Below are positions 1-8,135 of a stretch of DNA of 64,000 nucleotides, piece by piece; position 1 is the first letter of the stretch, and each line of letters starts with the position of its first letter. Source of the stretch: Streptomyces sp. NBC_00239 (GTDB lineage: Bacteria > Actinomycetota > Actinomycetes > Streptomycetales > Streptomycetaceae); the NCBI RefSeq assembly GCF_036194065.1, contig NZ_CP108095.1, forward strand, positions 124,001-188,000, given 5' to 3'. The position numbers and the translations under genes are program-made. The notes below the pieces were generated by a model. The model was given only the letters and a program-made list of their open reading frames with translations. It made no database searches and was not told the origin of the DNA.

Positions 1-119
1 CCTGCACCTTCGTGGAGGTCTCACGCTTCATCGACCCGGAATGGCTCGTTGAAGTGGAGCTCGACGCCAACTCCGAGTCCGTCACGTCCAAGGGATGCTG
101 CCGAACCCGTTCCGTATGA
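1..119 (+). CDS. RidA/YjgF-family protein, 3' end only
   Basis: Only the last 38 codons are inside the window (third frame, TGA at 117-119). The stretch FVEVSRFIDPEWLVEVE is the typical closing segment of RidA proteins, small trimeric cytosolic enzymes that hydrolyse reactive enamine/imine intermediates of amino-acid metabolism. After this segment the reading frame runs on through about 15 residues (NSESVTSKGCC and on) that do not look like the family, so the C-terminus may have been altered by a nearby break. The DNA downstream to 561 has no convincing gene, which fits a decayed boundary. A second, intact RidA gene lies at 22416-22823. The family assignment is by eye. Confidence 0.55.
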   Translation, partial: CTFVEVSRFIDPEWLVEVELDANSESVTSKGCCRTRSV

Positions 120-561
120 TCGGCCGCGTTCCCGAACCGGTGAGCGACGCAATCGCACGACAGAGCAGCCGAGTTGAACTCCACCGGCGCGAGCTCGTAG
201 AGCTGTGGCAGCAGGGTCTCCTGGATCTCGGTTGGCTTGGCAACCCCGAGCTACCAAGAGGCCCTGCCTTCATGCCCACGGCAGGCCGCGCGATCTTCGG
301 CCCACCGGTGGTGGACGACGCGGCCGGTGGTCCAGTCGTGGGCGGTGACGGCGACGAGCCGGTCGCCGATCTTGGCCAGGGCGTTCCCGTCCCCCGGGGT
401 GTGCCGTGGTTCCCCGCCGACGTCGAGCAGTGGCCCGACCCGTGGTTCGAGCCCTGGGCGCCCGCCGCGCCCGTCGGCTGTGGGCTACGGCCGTCAGAAG
501 TCGTGCCCCATCGGCCGGATATGGTCGAGGCGCTCTTGCGGACCGGTCCTACGCTGGAGGC
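120..561. other. No supported gene; degenerate DNA
   Basis: Several open frames overlap here on both strands, but none has a clear ribosome binding site or a recognisable domain. A minus-strand stretch around 290-400 reads AHDWTTGRVVHHRW in one frame before a stop, which may be a scrap of an older gene. I see nothing I would annotate. Confidence 0.4.
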
Positions 562-1215
562 ATGGCCACCGATCCCTTGCTGAGACAAGGCCCCGACTCG
601 ACGGATCTGGTCCTGCGCGTCGGCCCGGCCGGGCCGACGTGGAACGTGCTGACCTCGGCGGGGCCGGCGCTGTTCGCTCCGCTAGCTCTGGGCGTGCCGA
701 CCCTGCTCGTCGCCTTCTGGATGGCGCTGGCCGGGGCGCGGGCATCGACCGTCTTCGTGGTGGTGGGGGTGATCGCCGGGCTGGAGTACCTGATCGGCTG
801 GCTGGCGCTGGCCCTTTCCCGGGCCCGGGACATCCTGCGGGTGGAGTTCACGCCGGCCGGGGTGCCCGCGTCTCTGCGGTTGGTCCGGGCCGCCGGGCCG
901 GACGACTGGCTGCCCGTCAAGACCCTGCGCGAGGTGCGCCTGACGCACAAGGTGGTGGAGCCGTACCAGGGGGACCACAAGCCGGCCGTCGCCACGCTCA
1001 CGCTGGAACTCGTCCTGCGGGGCGTCCCGGAGCGGCTCGACCCGCTCCCGTTCGGCGGCGACCCGCAGCGGCTCGCCGACTCGCTGAAGGCCCTGCTCGG
1101 CCCGGCTGGGGTCGTGGTGGTGCTCCGCACCGAGCGCAGCACGCGCGATCGGCCGCAGCCCAACTCCGGCTGGACCTCCGGCGGTTCGGCCTCGGCCAAC
1201 TCGGGTGGCGGCTGA
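562..1215 (+). CDS. Small membrane protein with two predicted helices and a PH-like cytosolic tail
   Basis: Predicted 217 aa. The start at 562 (MATDPLLRQG) is preferred because TGGAGG sits directly in front of it; the frame stays open further upstream without a better site. Residues about 30-85 hold two hydrophobic segments (FAPLALGVPTLLVAFWMAL and VFVVVGVIAGLEYLIGWLAL). After these comes a soluble beta-rich tail with the pattern LPVKTLREVRLTH, resembling bacterial PH-like membrane proteins, and a low-complexity Ser/Gly C-terminus. A protein with the same plan is encoded at 26761-27477, and a broken PH-like gene lies at 37146-37462. Function is unknown. Confidence 0.6.
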   Translation: MATDPLLRQGPDSTDLVLRVGPAGPTWNVLTSAGPALFAPLALGVPTLLVAFWMALAGARASTVFVVVGVIAGLEYLIGWLALALSRARDILRVEFTPAGVPASLRLVRAAGPDDWLPVKTLREVRLTHKVVEPYQGDHKPAVATLTLELVLRGVPERLDPLPFGGDPQRLADSLKALLGPAGVVVVLRTERSTRDRPQPNSGWTSGGSASANSGGG

Positions 1216-1380
1216 CCCCGGGCTGCCCGTGGCGCTCCCCGGTTGGGCGTGTTGAGCCGCCGGGCTTGACGGGCACGCCAGAGGCATGCTGCGCCCCGCC
1301 CCCCACGCCGACTGCGCCCTGGGCGCCGGCCCGCGTCCTGAAACTCCCGCAGTGACGGCGGATGCAGCCGCCTCGGGCCT

Positions 1381-1405
1381 GCCCCCGGATCCGGGGCCCG
1401 GGGGC
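1381..1405 (-). terminator. GC-rich hairpin beyond the pectate lyase-pectinesterase gene
   Basis: GCCCCCGG (1381-1388) pairs perfectly with CCGGGGGC (1398-1405). It lies 33 nt past the minus-strand stop codon at 1438 and has no T-run, as is usual for Streptomyces terminators. Confidence 0.45.
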
Positions 1406-1437
1406 TGCGCGACACCCGGCCCCCTTCTCCCGGCGAT

Positions 1438-3498
1438 CTACGGGGTCCAGCCGCCCAGCCAGTCCGAGACCTCCTGGGACGCGGCCTTGGCGTCGGTCAG
1501 GTGGGGCCGCTCGATGCTTTTCGGCCCGGCGCCCGGGCCGGTGTTCATGTACTCGGCAAAGCGGTCGTCCTTCCAGGCGAAGCCGCCCATGTCGGTCCAG
1601 GGCGTGCGCTTGATCGCGGCGCTGAGGTGCGAGTTGCGGACGGTGGCCTGGGGGTCGACCGTCTTGTCGCCACCGGGATGCCAATTCCGACCGAGGTGGA
1701 AGGAGGACGCGGCCACATCGCCGTTGACCGTGGAGCGGTTGATGAGGATGCCGTTGCGGCCCGCCGGGGTGCTCGGGGCGGTGATGTAGCCGGCCGAGGT
1801 ACCGTTCCAGCGCTTCTTGAGGGTGATGACCGACTGGTCGATCACCGCGGTGGCACGGCCGAAGATGAAGTCGACGTTGCCGACGACGTAGGAGTTGGTG
1901 ACGTAGACGCGGCCGGGCTTGTCCGGTGCCGCGGTTTCCATCTCCAGGGTGTCCTGGTCGCCGGTGACGATGACACCGGCCAGCACGATCTTGTCCGCAG
2001 CCGTGAGCAGGGCGACCGCCTGGTGACCCTCCAGGGACTGGTTCGCGGCCTCGTCGAAGTCATTGGAGACGCTGAGGTTGCGGAGCTGGGAGTCGTCCGA
2101 CCGAACGGCGACCGTGGCGCTGCCCGGTGTGCCGTACGTGCCCGAACCGCCCGGCTTCCGCGTGCCGGCCGCGTTGCCGTACACGATCACCGTGTCCTTG
2201 CGGCTCGCGCCCGAGCCCTGGATGGTGACGTGCGGCTTGTTCGCCGGAACGCTCACCAGTTCGCGGTACGTGCCCGGCTTGACCGAGATGACCACGCGGG
2301 AGGGATTGCCGACGGGTACGGCGTCCACCGCGGCCTGGACCGTCTTGTACGTGCCGGATCCGTCCTTGGCCACGGTCAGGGTTGTCGCGGCCGTAGCGGA
2401 GGGGGTCGTCGCCGCCCTGCCGATGGCAGGGCGGGGGCCGGCGCCGGACTTCACCTTCGAGGGGACGTCGGCGGCCGCGTCGAGGGTGTAGCGGTAGTAG
2501 GTCGTGGGGTCGAAGGCCGTGCCACCGCTCTCGTTGCGGCCGGTGATGTTCACGAAGACATTGCCGCGCTGCACGAGAGCGGCCGTGCCGTCCTTGATGA
2601 CCGGGTTGTTCATCCCCTCGAAGTAGCTGTTCTCCAGCACCATCTTCGTCCCGCCGCGCGCGTAGTTGCCGTAGGAGGAGGTGATGGACGAGTCCGGGTC
2701 GTCCTGCAGGAAGTTGTTGTAGAGGTGGGCGTGTGCCACGTTGTCTGTCGACGGGTTGCGCTGCTCGGTCTCGTGGAACCAGTTGTGGTGGATCGTGATG
2801 TCGGCGGTGACGTGGTCGGTCCAGCCGATGCCGAAGGCCTTGTTCTCGTTCTTCAGCTGGTTCCAGGACACCGTCACGTATGTGGTGTCCTTGCGGCTGT
2901 CGATCAGTCCGTCGGCCATGTTCCGCAGGTTGTTGTGGTCGATCCACACGTGGTGGGCGCCGTCCATCTGGATGGCGTCCCAGTCATGGTCCTTGTCGTT
3001 CCACGTGCCGGCGTAGGAATCACGGATCGTCAGGTTCCTGATGATCACATTGTGGACACCCTGACCCAGGAAGAACCCTCCGCCGACGATGTGTCCCGAG
3101 GTGCCTGCGCCGACGATGGTCTTGTCCGAGGCGACCTTGATCTCCTTGCCCTTGGGGTTCATGGTGATCGTGCCCGCCACGACGATGACGTACGGCTTCG
3201 GGGCGGTCGCGTACTTCTCCAGGTCGGCCAGGGTCTTCACGGTGACGATCGCGCCGTCCCGGCCGCCGTAGGTGCCCTTCTGTCCCAGCGCGTTGACCGA
3301 GGCGAAGCCATCCGCGACCTCACGGGCCCAGGCCGGCCCCGTTGTCGCGGCCGCGGCCTTCGGCCGGGCGTCCTCGCCGAACACTCCGAAGGCTCCGCCG
3401 TACGACACGCCCACTGCGGTGGCCGTGGCCAACGGGATGCCGACAGTCAGGCCGAGACTGCGCCTGCGGTGCCGTGCTTTGGGCTGCGTGGTTTCCAT
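1438..3498 (-). CDS. Secreted bifunctional pectate lyase (PL1)-pectinesterase (CE8)
   Basis: 686 aa with an Arg-rich N-terminus (residues 8-13) and a hydrophobic signal segment to about residue 50, so exported. Residues 55-345 are a PL1 pectate lyase beta-helix: WIDHNNLRNMADGLID at 185-200 and the HHNWF..RNPS block with catalytic Arg247. After a short Ala/Pro linker, residues 373-686 form a CE8 pectin methylesterase with the three signature blocks: QDT (Asp516), VDFIFG (Asp543) and LGRNW (Arg604; Asn stands where Pro is usual). One polypeptide would thus remove methyl groups from pectin and cleave the resulting polygalacturonate by beta-elimination. A second PL1 enzyme is encoded at 38343-39686, and both share an upstream element. 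The call is strong; the order of action is inference. Confidence 0.93.
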   Translation of the reverse strand: METTQPKARHRRRSLGLTVGIPLATATAVGVSYGGAFGVFGEDARPKAAAATTGPAWAREVADGFASVNALGQKGTYGGRDGAIVTVKTLADLEKYATAPKPYVIVVAGTITMNPKGKEIKVASDKTIVGAGTSGHIVGGGFFLGQGVHNVIIRNLTIRDSYAGTWNDKDHDWDAIQMDGAHHVWIDHNNLRNMADGLIDSRKDTTYVTVSWNQLKNENKAFGIGWTDHVTADITIHHNWFHETEQRNPSTDNVAHAHLYNNFLQDDPDSSITSSYGNYARGGTKMVLENSYFEGMNNPVIKDGTAALVQRGNVFVNITGRNESGGTAFDPTTYYRYTLDAAADVPSKVKSGAGPRPAIGRAATTPSATAATTLTVAKDGSGTYKTVQAAVDAVPVGNPSRVVISVKPGTYRELVSVPANKPHVTIQGSGASRKDTVIVYGNAAGTRKPGGSGTYGTPGSATVAVRSDDSQLRNLSVSNDFDEAANQSLEGHQAVALLTAADKIVLAGVIVTGDQDTLEMETAAPDKPGRVYVTNSYVVGNVDFIFGRATAVIDQSVITLKKRWNGTSAGYITAPSTPAGRNGILINRSTVNGDVAASSFHLGRNWHPGGDKTVDPQATVRNSHLSAAIKRTPWTDMGGFAWKDDRFAEYMNTGPGAGPKSIERPHLTDAKAASQEVSDWLGGWTP

Positions 3499-3561
3499 CG
3501 TTCACTGTCCTTGGGAGGATGGTTGTGGGGCGTACACCTGCCAGTTGCCACCGCGGGCGGA

Positions 3562-3575
3562 AAGGTTGCCGCGTG
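3562..3575 (-). promoter_or_regulatory. 14-nt element shared with the other pectate lyase gene
   Basis: AAGGTTGCCGCGTG (plus strand), which reads CACGCGGCAACCTT toward the gene, lies 64 nt upstream of the pectate lyase-pectinesterase start. The identical 14-mer lies 62 nt upstream of the second pectate lyase start (39748-39761). The GGCAACC core resembles a -35 box of an ECF-type sigma factor; that reading is inference. Confidence 0.45.
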
Positions 3576-3840
3576 TCCGGGGCACGACGCCCGTTCCGCC
3601 CGCCCGCCTCCACACCAGCCGAGACGGCACCCGAAGCCAGTGGCGACGCGCTGCCTCCGCGCGAGGTGGACCTCACCAAGTACACAGAATCGGCCGTTCC
3701 TCTGGGGCAGATGAGGCAGATGCGGGATCCGTCGATCTCCGGCGGGCCCGTCTTGGTACCGTCCGCGGGCGTCGTTGCGAGACCGGCGGCGCTGTTGCGG
3801 CAGCATCGTGCCGCACCGTTTCTTCCAGGGGGAAAGAAGC

Positions 3841-5577
3841 ATGCGCATGCGCAAGACGATGGCTTTCGGGGGGTCGGTGGCGCTGCTCGCCGCCGGCGTG
3901 CTGTCCGGGCAGGCGGTCGCCGCCGCGAAGGCCGACGCGGGGATCGGGTTCCGGGACGTGCAGAACTGGACGGTCCGGCCGGGCGGCAGCCCGGCGAACC
4001 TGGTGCCGCGGATCCTCACCAGCAGCGGCCCGAACGACCCGGAGGGCACGTTCGTCTACGCCCTGAGTGCGAAGCCTTTGACGGGCGGGGCCTGGTCGGG
4101 GAAGCTGCCGGCCGGGATGACGGCCGAGCCGGGCCGCGGCTGCACCCCGAAGGCGGGGGTGCCCGGGGTCTTCCTGTGCGACTACCGCGACTGGAACGCG
4201 CGGGCCCCGCGGGTCCGTACGGCGGTGGGGGCCGCGGACGGGGCGACGGTGCACTTCGGTGTGGTGCTGGTGCCGAAGGGCGCCAGCGTGGACCGGGGCG
4301 TCCGGCAGGCGCAGACGGCGGCGGCCCGGCCCGAGGACCGCCGGCACGCGGCCCGGACCGTGACGGTGAAGACGGCGGAGCACGCGGCGCGGAACATCGT
4401 GGACCTGCACGCGCCCGGACTGAAGGCGGGCGGCGGCTGGGTCCGGCAGTCCGTGAAGATGAACGTGGTGGACGCGACGAAGCTGGAGATCTCGTTCGCG
4501 CCGGCCAAGGGGCAGCGGCCCTGGGACGGGATCGAGCCCGGCGTCGAGATCGGTTCGCTGTCGGTGACAGGTCCGGCCAAGTGCTTCCCGAACCCGATGG
4601 TGACGTCCTTCGCCCCGAGCATCGTCTGCGACGTGCGGCGGCCGGACAAGGTGACCGTGTCGTACCGGCTGAAGGCGCGGGCGGACACGGAGGCCTGGAA
4701 GATCCGGTCGGCCGCCGTCCTGCGGGTGTGGAACGAGGACCCCCGCAACCCGCAGTCCGTGGCGCGGTTCGCGGTGGACAGCCCCCGCCCGGTGCGTGAC
4801 CGGCACGACCTGATGGCGCGCGGCAAGGACGGCCGGCTGTGGTCGCACAGCGGGACGGGCGATGCGGCTCTGGCACTCGACCCGCAGGTCATGGACCCGG
4901 TCGGCAAGGGATTCGGGCAGTACGACCGGCTGCTGAAGCTGTCCCCGATCACAGGACAGAACGCGGGCGCCGGGGTCCTCGGCCGGGACCGGTCGGGCGT
5001 GCTCTGGTTCCACCCGATGGGCCGCTACGAGGGCCTGGCCCCGCGAACCCGGGTCTCGGCGGGCTGGAACGAGTACGACGAGCTGATCGGCGCGTCCGAC
5101 GTGACGGGCGACCGGACGCCGGACCTGCTGGCCCGCGACCCGGAGGGGAACCTGTACGTGTACGCGGGGCGACCCGGGCCGACGTGGCGGATCGGCAACC
5201 GGACCACCCTCGACGGCGGCTGGGAGCGGTACGACCGGATCGTCGGGGCGTCCGACGTGACGGGTGACGGGAACCCGGACCTGGTCGCCCGGGACCGGGC
5301 CGGCGTGCTGTGGCTGCGCGCGGGCACCGGCGACCTCACCGACCCGTTCCGTGCCCGTACCCGGGTCGGTGCGGGCTGGGGCGTCTACCGCTCGCTGTCG
5401 GGCCCGGGTGACCTGACGGACGACGGGCGGGCGGACCTGGTGGCGCAGGACGCCGCCGGTGACGTGTGGCTGTACCGGGGCACGGGCAAGGCCTCCGCGC
5501 CGTTCGCCCCGCCGGTGAAGGCGCTGCTCGGCTCCGACAACGGCGGTGAGGTGAAGGGGTACGACGCGCTGCTGTAG
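3841..5577 (+). CDS. Secreted FG-GAP/VCBS-repeat protein
   Basis: 578 aa from the ATG at 3841, which has GGGGGAAAG a few bases upstream. A signal peptide (MRMRKTMAFGG..LSGQAVAAAKA) covers about residues 1-28. Residues 30-310 form an unassigned, probably beta-rich N-terminal region. From about residue 320 the C-terminus is built of beta-propeller repeats, each carrying a DVTGDGNPDLVARD-type calcium-binding loop (for example DVTGDRTPDLLARD and DLTDDGRADLVAQD). Such repeats serve as adhesion or ligand-binding scaffolds outside the cell. There is no catalytic motif that I recognise. A fragment of a related repeat follows at 5806-5952. Confidence 0.8.
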   Translation: MRMRKTMAFGGSVALLAAGVLSGQAVAAAKADAGIGFRDVQNWTVRPGGSPANLVPRILTSSGPNDPEGTFVYALSAKPLTGGAWSGKLPAGMTAEPGRGCTPKAGVPGVFLCDYRDWNARAPRVRTAVGAADGATVHFGVVLVPKGASVDRGVRQAQTAAARPEDRRHAARTVTVKTAEHAARNIVDLHAPGLKAGGGWVRQSVKMNVVDATKLEISFAPAKGQRPWDGIEPGVEIGSLSVTGPAKCFPNPMVTSFAPSIVCDVRRPDKVTVSYRLKARADTEAWKIRSAAVLRVWNEDPRNPQSVARFAVDSPRPVRDRHDLMARGKDGRLWSHSGTGDAALALDPQVMDPVGKGFGQYDRLLKLSPITGQNAGAGVLGRDRSGVLWFHPMGRYEGLAPRTRVSAGWNEYDELIGASDVTGDRTPDLLARDPEGNLYVYAGRPGPTWRIGNRTTLDGGWERYDRIVGASDVTGDGNPDLVARDRAGVLWLRAGTGDLTDPFRARTRVGAGWGVYRSLSGPGDLTDDGRADLVAQDAAGDVWLYRGTGKASAPFAPPVKALLGSDNGGEVKGYDALL

Positions 5578-5591
5578 GGGGTTCACCGGAA

Positions 5592-5622
5592 GTCCGCCGG
5601 GTCCGGTGAGGGTCCGGCGGAC
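5592..5622 (+). terminator. Hairpin after the FG-GAP gene
   Basis: GTCCGCCGG (5592-5600) and CCGGCGGAC (5614-5622) form a perfect 9-bp stem with a 13-nt loop, 15 nt beyond the stop codon at 5577. Confidence 0.6.
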
Positions 5623-5805
5623 CGTGTCGTCACGCGGCCGACGCGGCCGCGTTGCTGCGTGTCGGCGCCTGTAGCCCGGCCGACCTGGAAAGCCTGTGGT
5701 GGACGGTGGAGACCGACGCCGACGCCACAGCGCTCGCCGCGCACCCGCCGATCTGGTGGACGATCCGCGACCGGCCCCTGAAAACCCTTTCCATCCCTCG
5801 TCGCC

Positions 5806-5952
5806 ATCGGCGACTGGTCGGCCGACGGCCGCGCCGACCTCCTCGCGGTCAGGGGCAACTGGCTGATCGACTACCAGGGCATGGGCAACGGCTGCCTGCG
5901 GCCGGGCGAGTGGAACAACACCACCTGGGGATGGCTCAACGGCACCTTCTGA
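5806..5952 (+). pseudogene. C-terminal remnant of an FG-GAP repeat protein
   Basis: The frame starting at 5806 reads IGDWSADGRADLLAVRG and continues to WGWLNGTF and a TGA at 5950. This is a typical last propeller repeat of a Streptomyces FG-GAP protein with no start codon or upstream domains. The DNA before it (about 5650-5800) reads in another frame and is unrelated. It looks like the tail of a deleted paralogue of the preceding gene. Confidence 0.6.
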
Positions 5953-6168
5953 CCCTGCTCAGGGGCCACCGAACGCCAACGGTGGCCCTCAGAGCAGCAG
6001 CGGCCGGGCAGACCTCCCGGTGGACCCCGATCGCGGCGCGCCCGGCGTTGGGCGTCACAGGCCCCGGTGCTCGTTTAGTGCTGCGGCCGCCGGAGCGCAT
6101 CCCCGCCTCGCAATGCTGTGCGGACCGTGTGTGACACTCTGCGGACCGCCGGGCCGACGAGGCCCGGC

Positions 6169-6330
6169 ATGAGGGTGGGGAGCACGGCACGGGGGCGGCA
6201 CTGCTGCTCGCCCTGACGCTGGGCGCGACCGGGTGCGGGGGCGACGGGGACGACACCGACGCGAAGGCCGCGGCCGACGCGAAGGCGGCCGAGGCCACCG
6301 GCCCCTTCGGCCCCACACAGGTCAAAGCGG
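6169..6330 (+). pseudogene. Frameshifted 5' remnant of a lipoprotein gene
   Basis: ATG at 6169 starts MRVGSTARG. After a run of five G the lipoprotein signature continues in the next frame as ALLLALTLGATGCGGDG, with lipobox LGATGC. One missing G in the run would explain the break. After about GPFGPTQVKAAG the sequence loses any protein-like character, so the 3' part is deleted. It overlaps the minus-strand small gene at 6322 by a few bases. Confidence 0.5.
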
Positions 6331-6477
6331 CGGGGCAGTCCGGTCCTGCGGAAGCTCTGGCGGGGCGATGTACAGGTGCTTGTCGGTCTCCCACCAGCCG
6401 CCGGCCCGCACCACCTCCCCCGCTGCGTCCAGCGCGGTGCGGTCCACGAACCCGATGACCGGTTCGTCGTCGCGCAT
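6322..6477 (-). CDS. Small protein (51 aa) downstream of the antitoxin candidate
   Basis: The frame reads MRDDEPVIGFVDRTALDAAG and goes on to GWWETDKHLYIAPPELPQD, ending at TGA 6322-6324. It is protein-like and the only available in-frame start is ATG 6477. Family-like sequence (AKRAYYVLR) continues in frame upstream of this ATG until a stop codon, so the gene may have lost its original 5' end. It lies 48 nt downstream of the ribbon-helix-helix gene on the same strand. Its function is unknown; a remnant of a toxin-side partner is possible but not shown. Confidence 0.4.
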   Translation of the reverse strand: MRDDEPVIGFVDRTALDAAGEVVRAGGWWETDKHLYIAPPELPQDRTAPPL

Positions 6478-6525
6478 GCGGAGGACGTAGTAGGCCCTCT
6501 TGGCCGTGCGGCGGGTTCCACAGGT

Positions 6526-6777
6526 TCAGGCTGCCCGGGGGGTCTGGCGGCCGGCGGCATGGGGGAGGCCCCCGAAGTCGGCGTCGAAGCGGTCCAGGAT
6601 CCCGGGTGCACCGAGGACGCGACGGAAGGCCGCGGTGGCGGTGTCGAGCGCCTGCTCGTGCTCCTTCTCCGAGGCCACCCGGGCGAGGTAGTCCTTCATG
6701 GACATGCCCGCCCCGTCGGCCAGGGCCTTCAGCTTGTCCCTGGTCACGTCGTCGATCTTGACGCTGGTATCTGCCAT
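6526..6777 (-). CDS. Ribbon-helix-helix antitoxin-like protein
   Basis: 83 aa. The N-terminus ADTSVKIDDVTRDKLKALAD has the beta-strand plus helix pattern of ribbon-helix-helix DNA-binding antitoxins, followed by GMSMKDYLARVA and a C-terminal stretch (FRRVLGAPGILDRFDADFG) of the kind that wraps a toxin partner. Antitoxins of this type bind their own operator and neutralise a co-encoded toxin. No intact toxin gene follows: downstream there is only the 51-aa frame at 6322-6477. It could therefore be an orphan antitoxin. Start chosen as the ATG that gives the canonical RHH length. Confidence 0.6.
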   Translation of the reverse strand: MADTSVKIDDVTRDKLKALADGAGMSMKDYLARVASEKEHEQALDTATAAFRRVLGAPGILDRFDADFGGLPHAAGRQTPRAA

Positions 6778-7025
6778 GCCTTCGAGTATGCCGCGCGGTA
6801 TACCGGCGCCGCCACCTCTTCACCAAAAACGCTCTGACCTGCAATTATCATGGCTCCCGGGACCCGGGTCCCAACACGTGCGGGTTCCGCGAAGCGTCCG
6901 CCCGCCCGGAGAGTGTTCAGCCGACGATCGGGACGACGGGGCGGTCCGGGGAGTCGAGCCAAGTGGGGAGATGCGGCTCAGCGCGCCGGTCGGTGGTCCG
7001 CCGCGGGCAGGCGGACCAGGGAGTG

Positions 7026-8135
7026 TCACGTCAGCGGCGTGCGGTGGAAGGCGTCGAAGCCGGCGGAGGCGGGGCTGCGTTCCGGGTCGGGTTCGGGGTT
7101 GGGGTGTCCGGCGCCCAGTACGTACACGGGTGTGCGGGAGGTGTTGTCCAGGCTGAGTCGTTCGACGACTGCGGCGTCGTGGAAGGCGCCGGTCTGGAAC
7201 GGGCCCAGGCCGAGGGCGGTGGCGGTCAGGGCGAAGGTCTGCCCCAGGTGTCCGGCGCCCAGGAGACTGACGCGGTAGCAGCGCGGGGATCGGTACTTGA
7301 CGCGCATGCGCTCGATCACGGCGACCAGGATGACCAGGAACGCTGCGCCGCCAAAGTGGTCCTGGCCGGCGCACAGGTCGGCGGCGTCCTGGTGGGTGAA
7401 GCCCTCGCTGAGCAGTTCCAGGCTGTGTTCGAGGCTGTTGTAGTGGTACATCCCGGCGGGGACGCCGGTGACGTTGGTGATGGCCAGGTAGGGGTCGAGT
7501 TCCTGGCGGGCGCCGCCGGCCGGGCTGGTGCGGCGGATCACCGCGCCGAGCTCGCCCGCGTCGAGGTAGTCGACCGGAGCGAAGCAGACCTGGAGCAGGG
7601 CGGCCAGGGTGGGCAGGGCGACGGGGGCGTCGTTGAAGTCGCGGTGGGTGCGGCGGCTGTAAAGGGTTTCGCCGAGTGGGGCGGTCAAGTCCGCGGGGTA
7701 GCGGGGCAGCAGGATGCGGTCGGCATCGGGGTGGGTGGTGAACAGGGCCGGGAGCTTCCCGACCTCCAGCGGGTCCAGGGAGGCCAGGCTCTCGGCGGTG
7801 TGGGTGTCCTGAGTGGCGTAGTGGAAGAAGCTCGCCTCGGGTTCCCAAGATCGCCACTGGTGGGCGATACGGGCGTCACGGTCGGCCTCGGCGCTGTTCT
7901 CCTCCAGCAGGAGCCCGTGCTCGCGCAGGGCGGTGACGGCCTGCACTACGGTCGTGCCGTCCAGATGCTTCAAGGAGGCGCCGGCCCGTTCGGGGCTGGT
8001 CCATTCGTCGAAGGCGGACAGGATTTCGGCGCCGACCGTGGGCAGCGTGACGGCGAGGGCGCCGGGGTAGGGGTGGGCGACGAACGTGCCTTCGTGCCAG
8101 TAGCAGACCAAACAGCGGCGGCGGCGAAGACGCAT
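7026..8135 (-). CDS. SagB-type/nitroreductase-fold FMN oxidase of the RiPP operon
   Basis: 369 aa. Residues about 1-140 form a SagB-like N-terminal region (GAEILSAFDEW, ALREHGLLLEE). The remainder is a nitroreductase fold with the FMN-contact motif YSRRTHRDF, then AGMYHYNSLEHSLELL and GAGHLGQTFALTATALGLGP. SagB proteins are FMN-dependent dehydrogenases that oxidise azolines to azoles in thiazole/oxazole-modified peptides, and an oxidase domain of this kind is fused to PatG in several cyanobactin clusters. Here it is free-standing and its ATG overlaps the stop of the upstream protease-like gene (TGATG), so translation is probably coupled. The encoded precursor core has no Cys and no YcaO enzyme is visible, so its substrate is open. 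Confidence 0.85.
   Translation of the reverse strand: MRLRRRRCLVCYWHEGTFVAHPYPGALAVTLPTVGAEILSAFDEWTSPERAGASLKHLDGTTVVQAVTALREHGLLLEENSAEADRDARIAHQWRSWEPEASFFHYATQDTHTAESLASLDPLEVGKLPALFTTHPDADRILLPRYPADLTAPLGETLYSRRTHRDFNDAPVALPTLAALLQVCFAPVDYLDAGELGAVIRRTSPAGGARQELDPYLAITNVTGVPAGMYHYNSLEHSLELLSEGFTHQDAADLCAGQDHFGGAAFLVILVAVIERMRVKYRSPRCYRVSLLGAGHLGQTFALTATALGLGPFQTGAFHDAAVVERLSLDNTSRTPVYVLGAGHPNPEPDPERSPASAGFDAFHRTPLT

Noticed and set aside
1501..3714. A 737-codon plus-strand frame opposite the pectate lyase-pectinesterase gene
   Set aside because: Same reason: low-complexity shadow of a clearly functional minus-strand gene.
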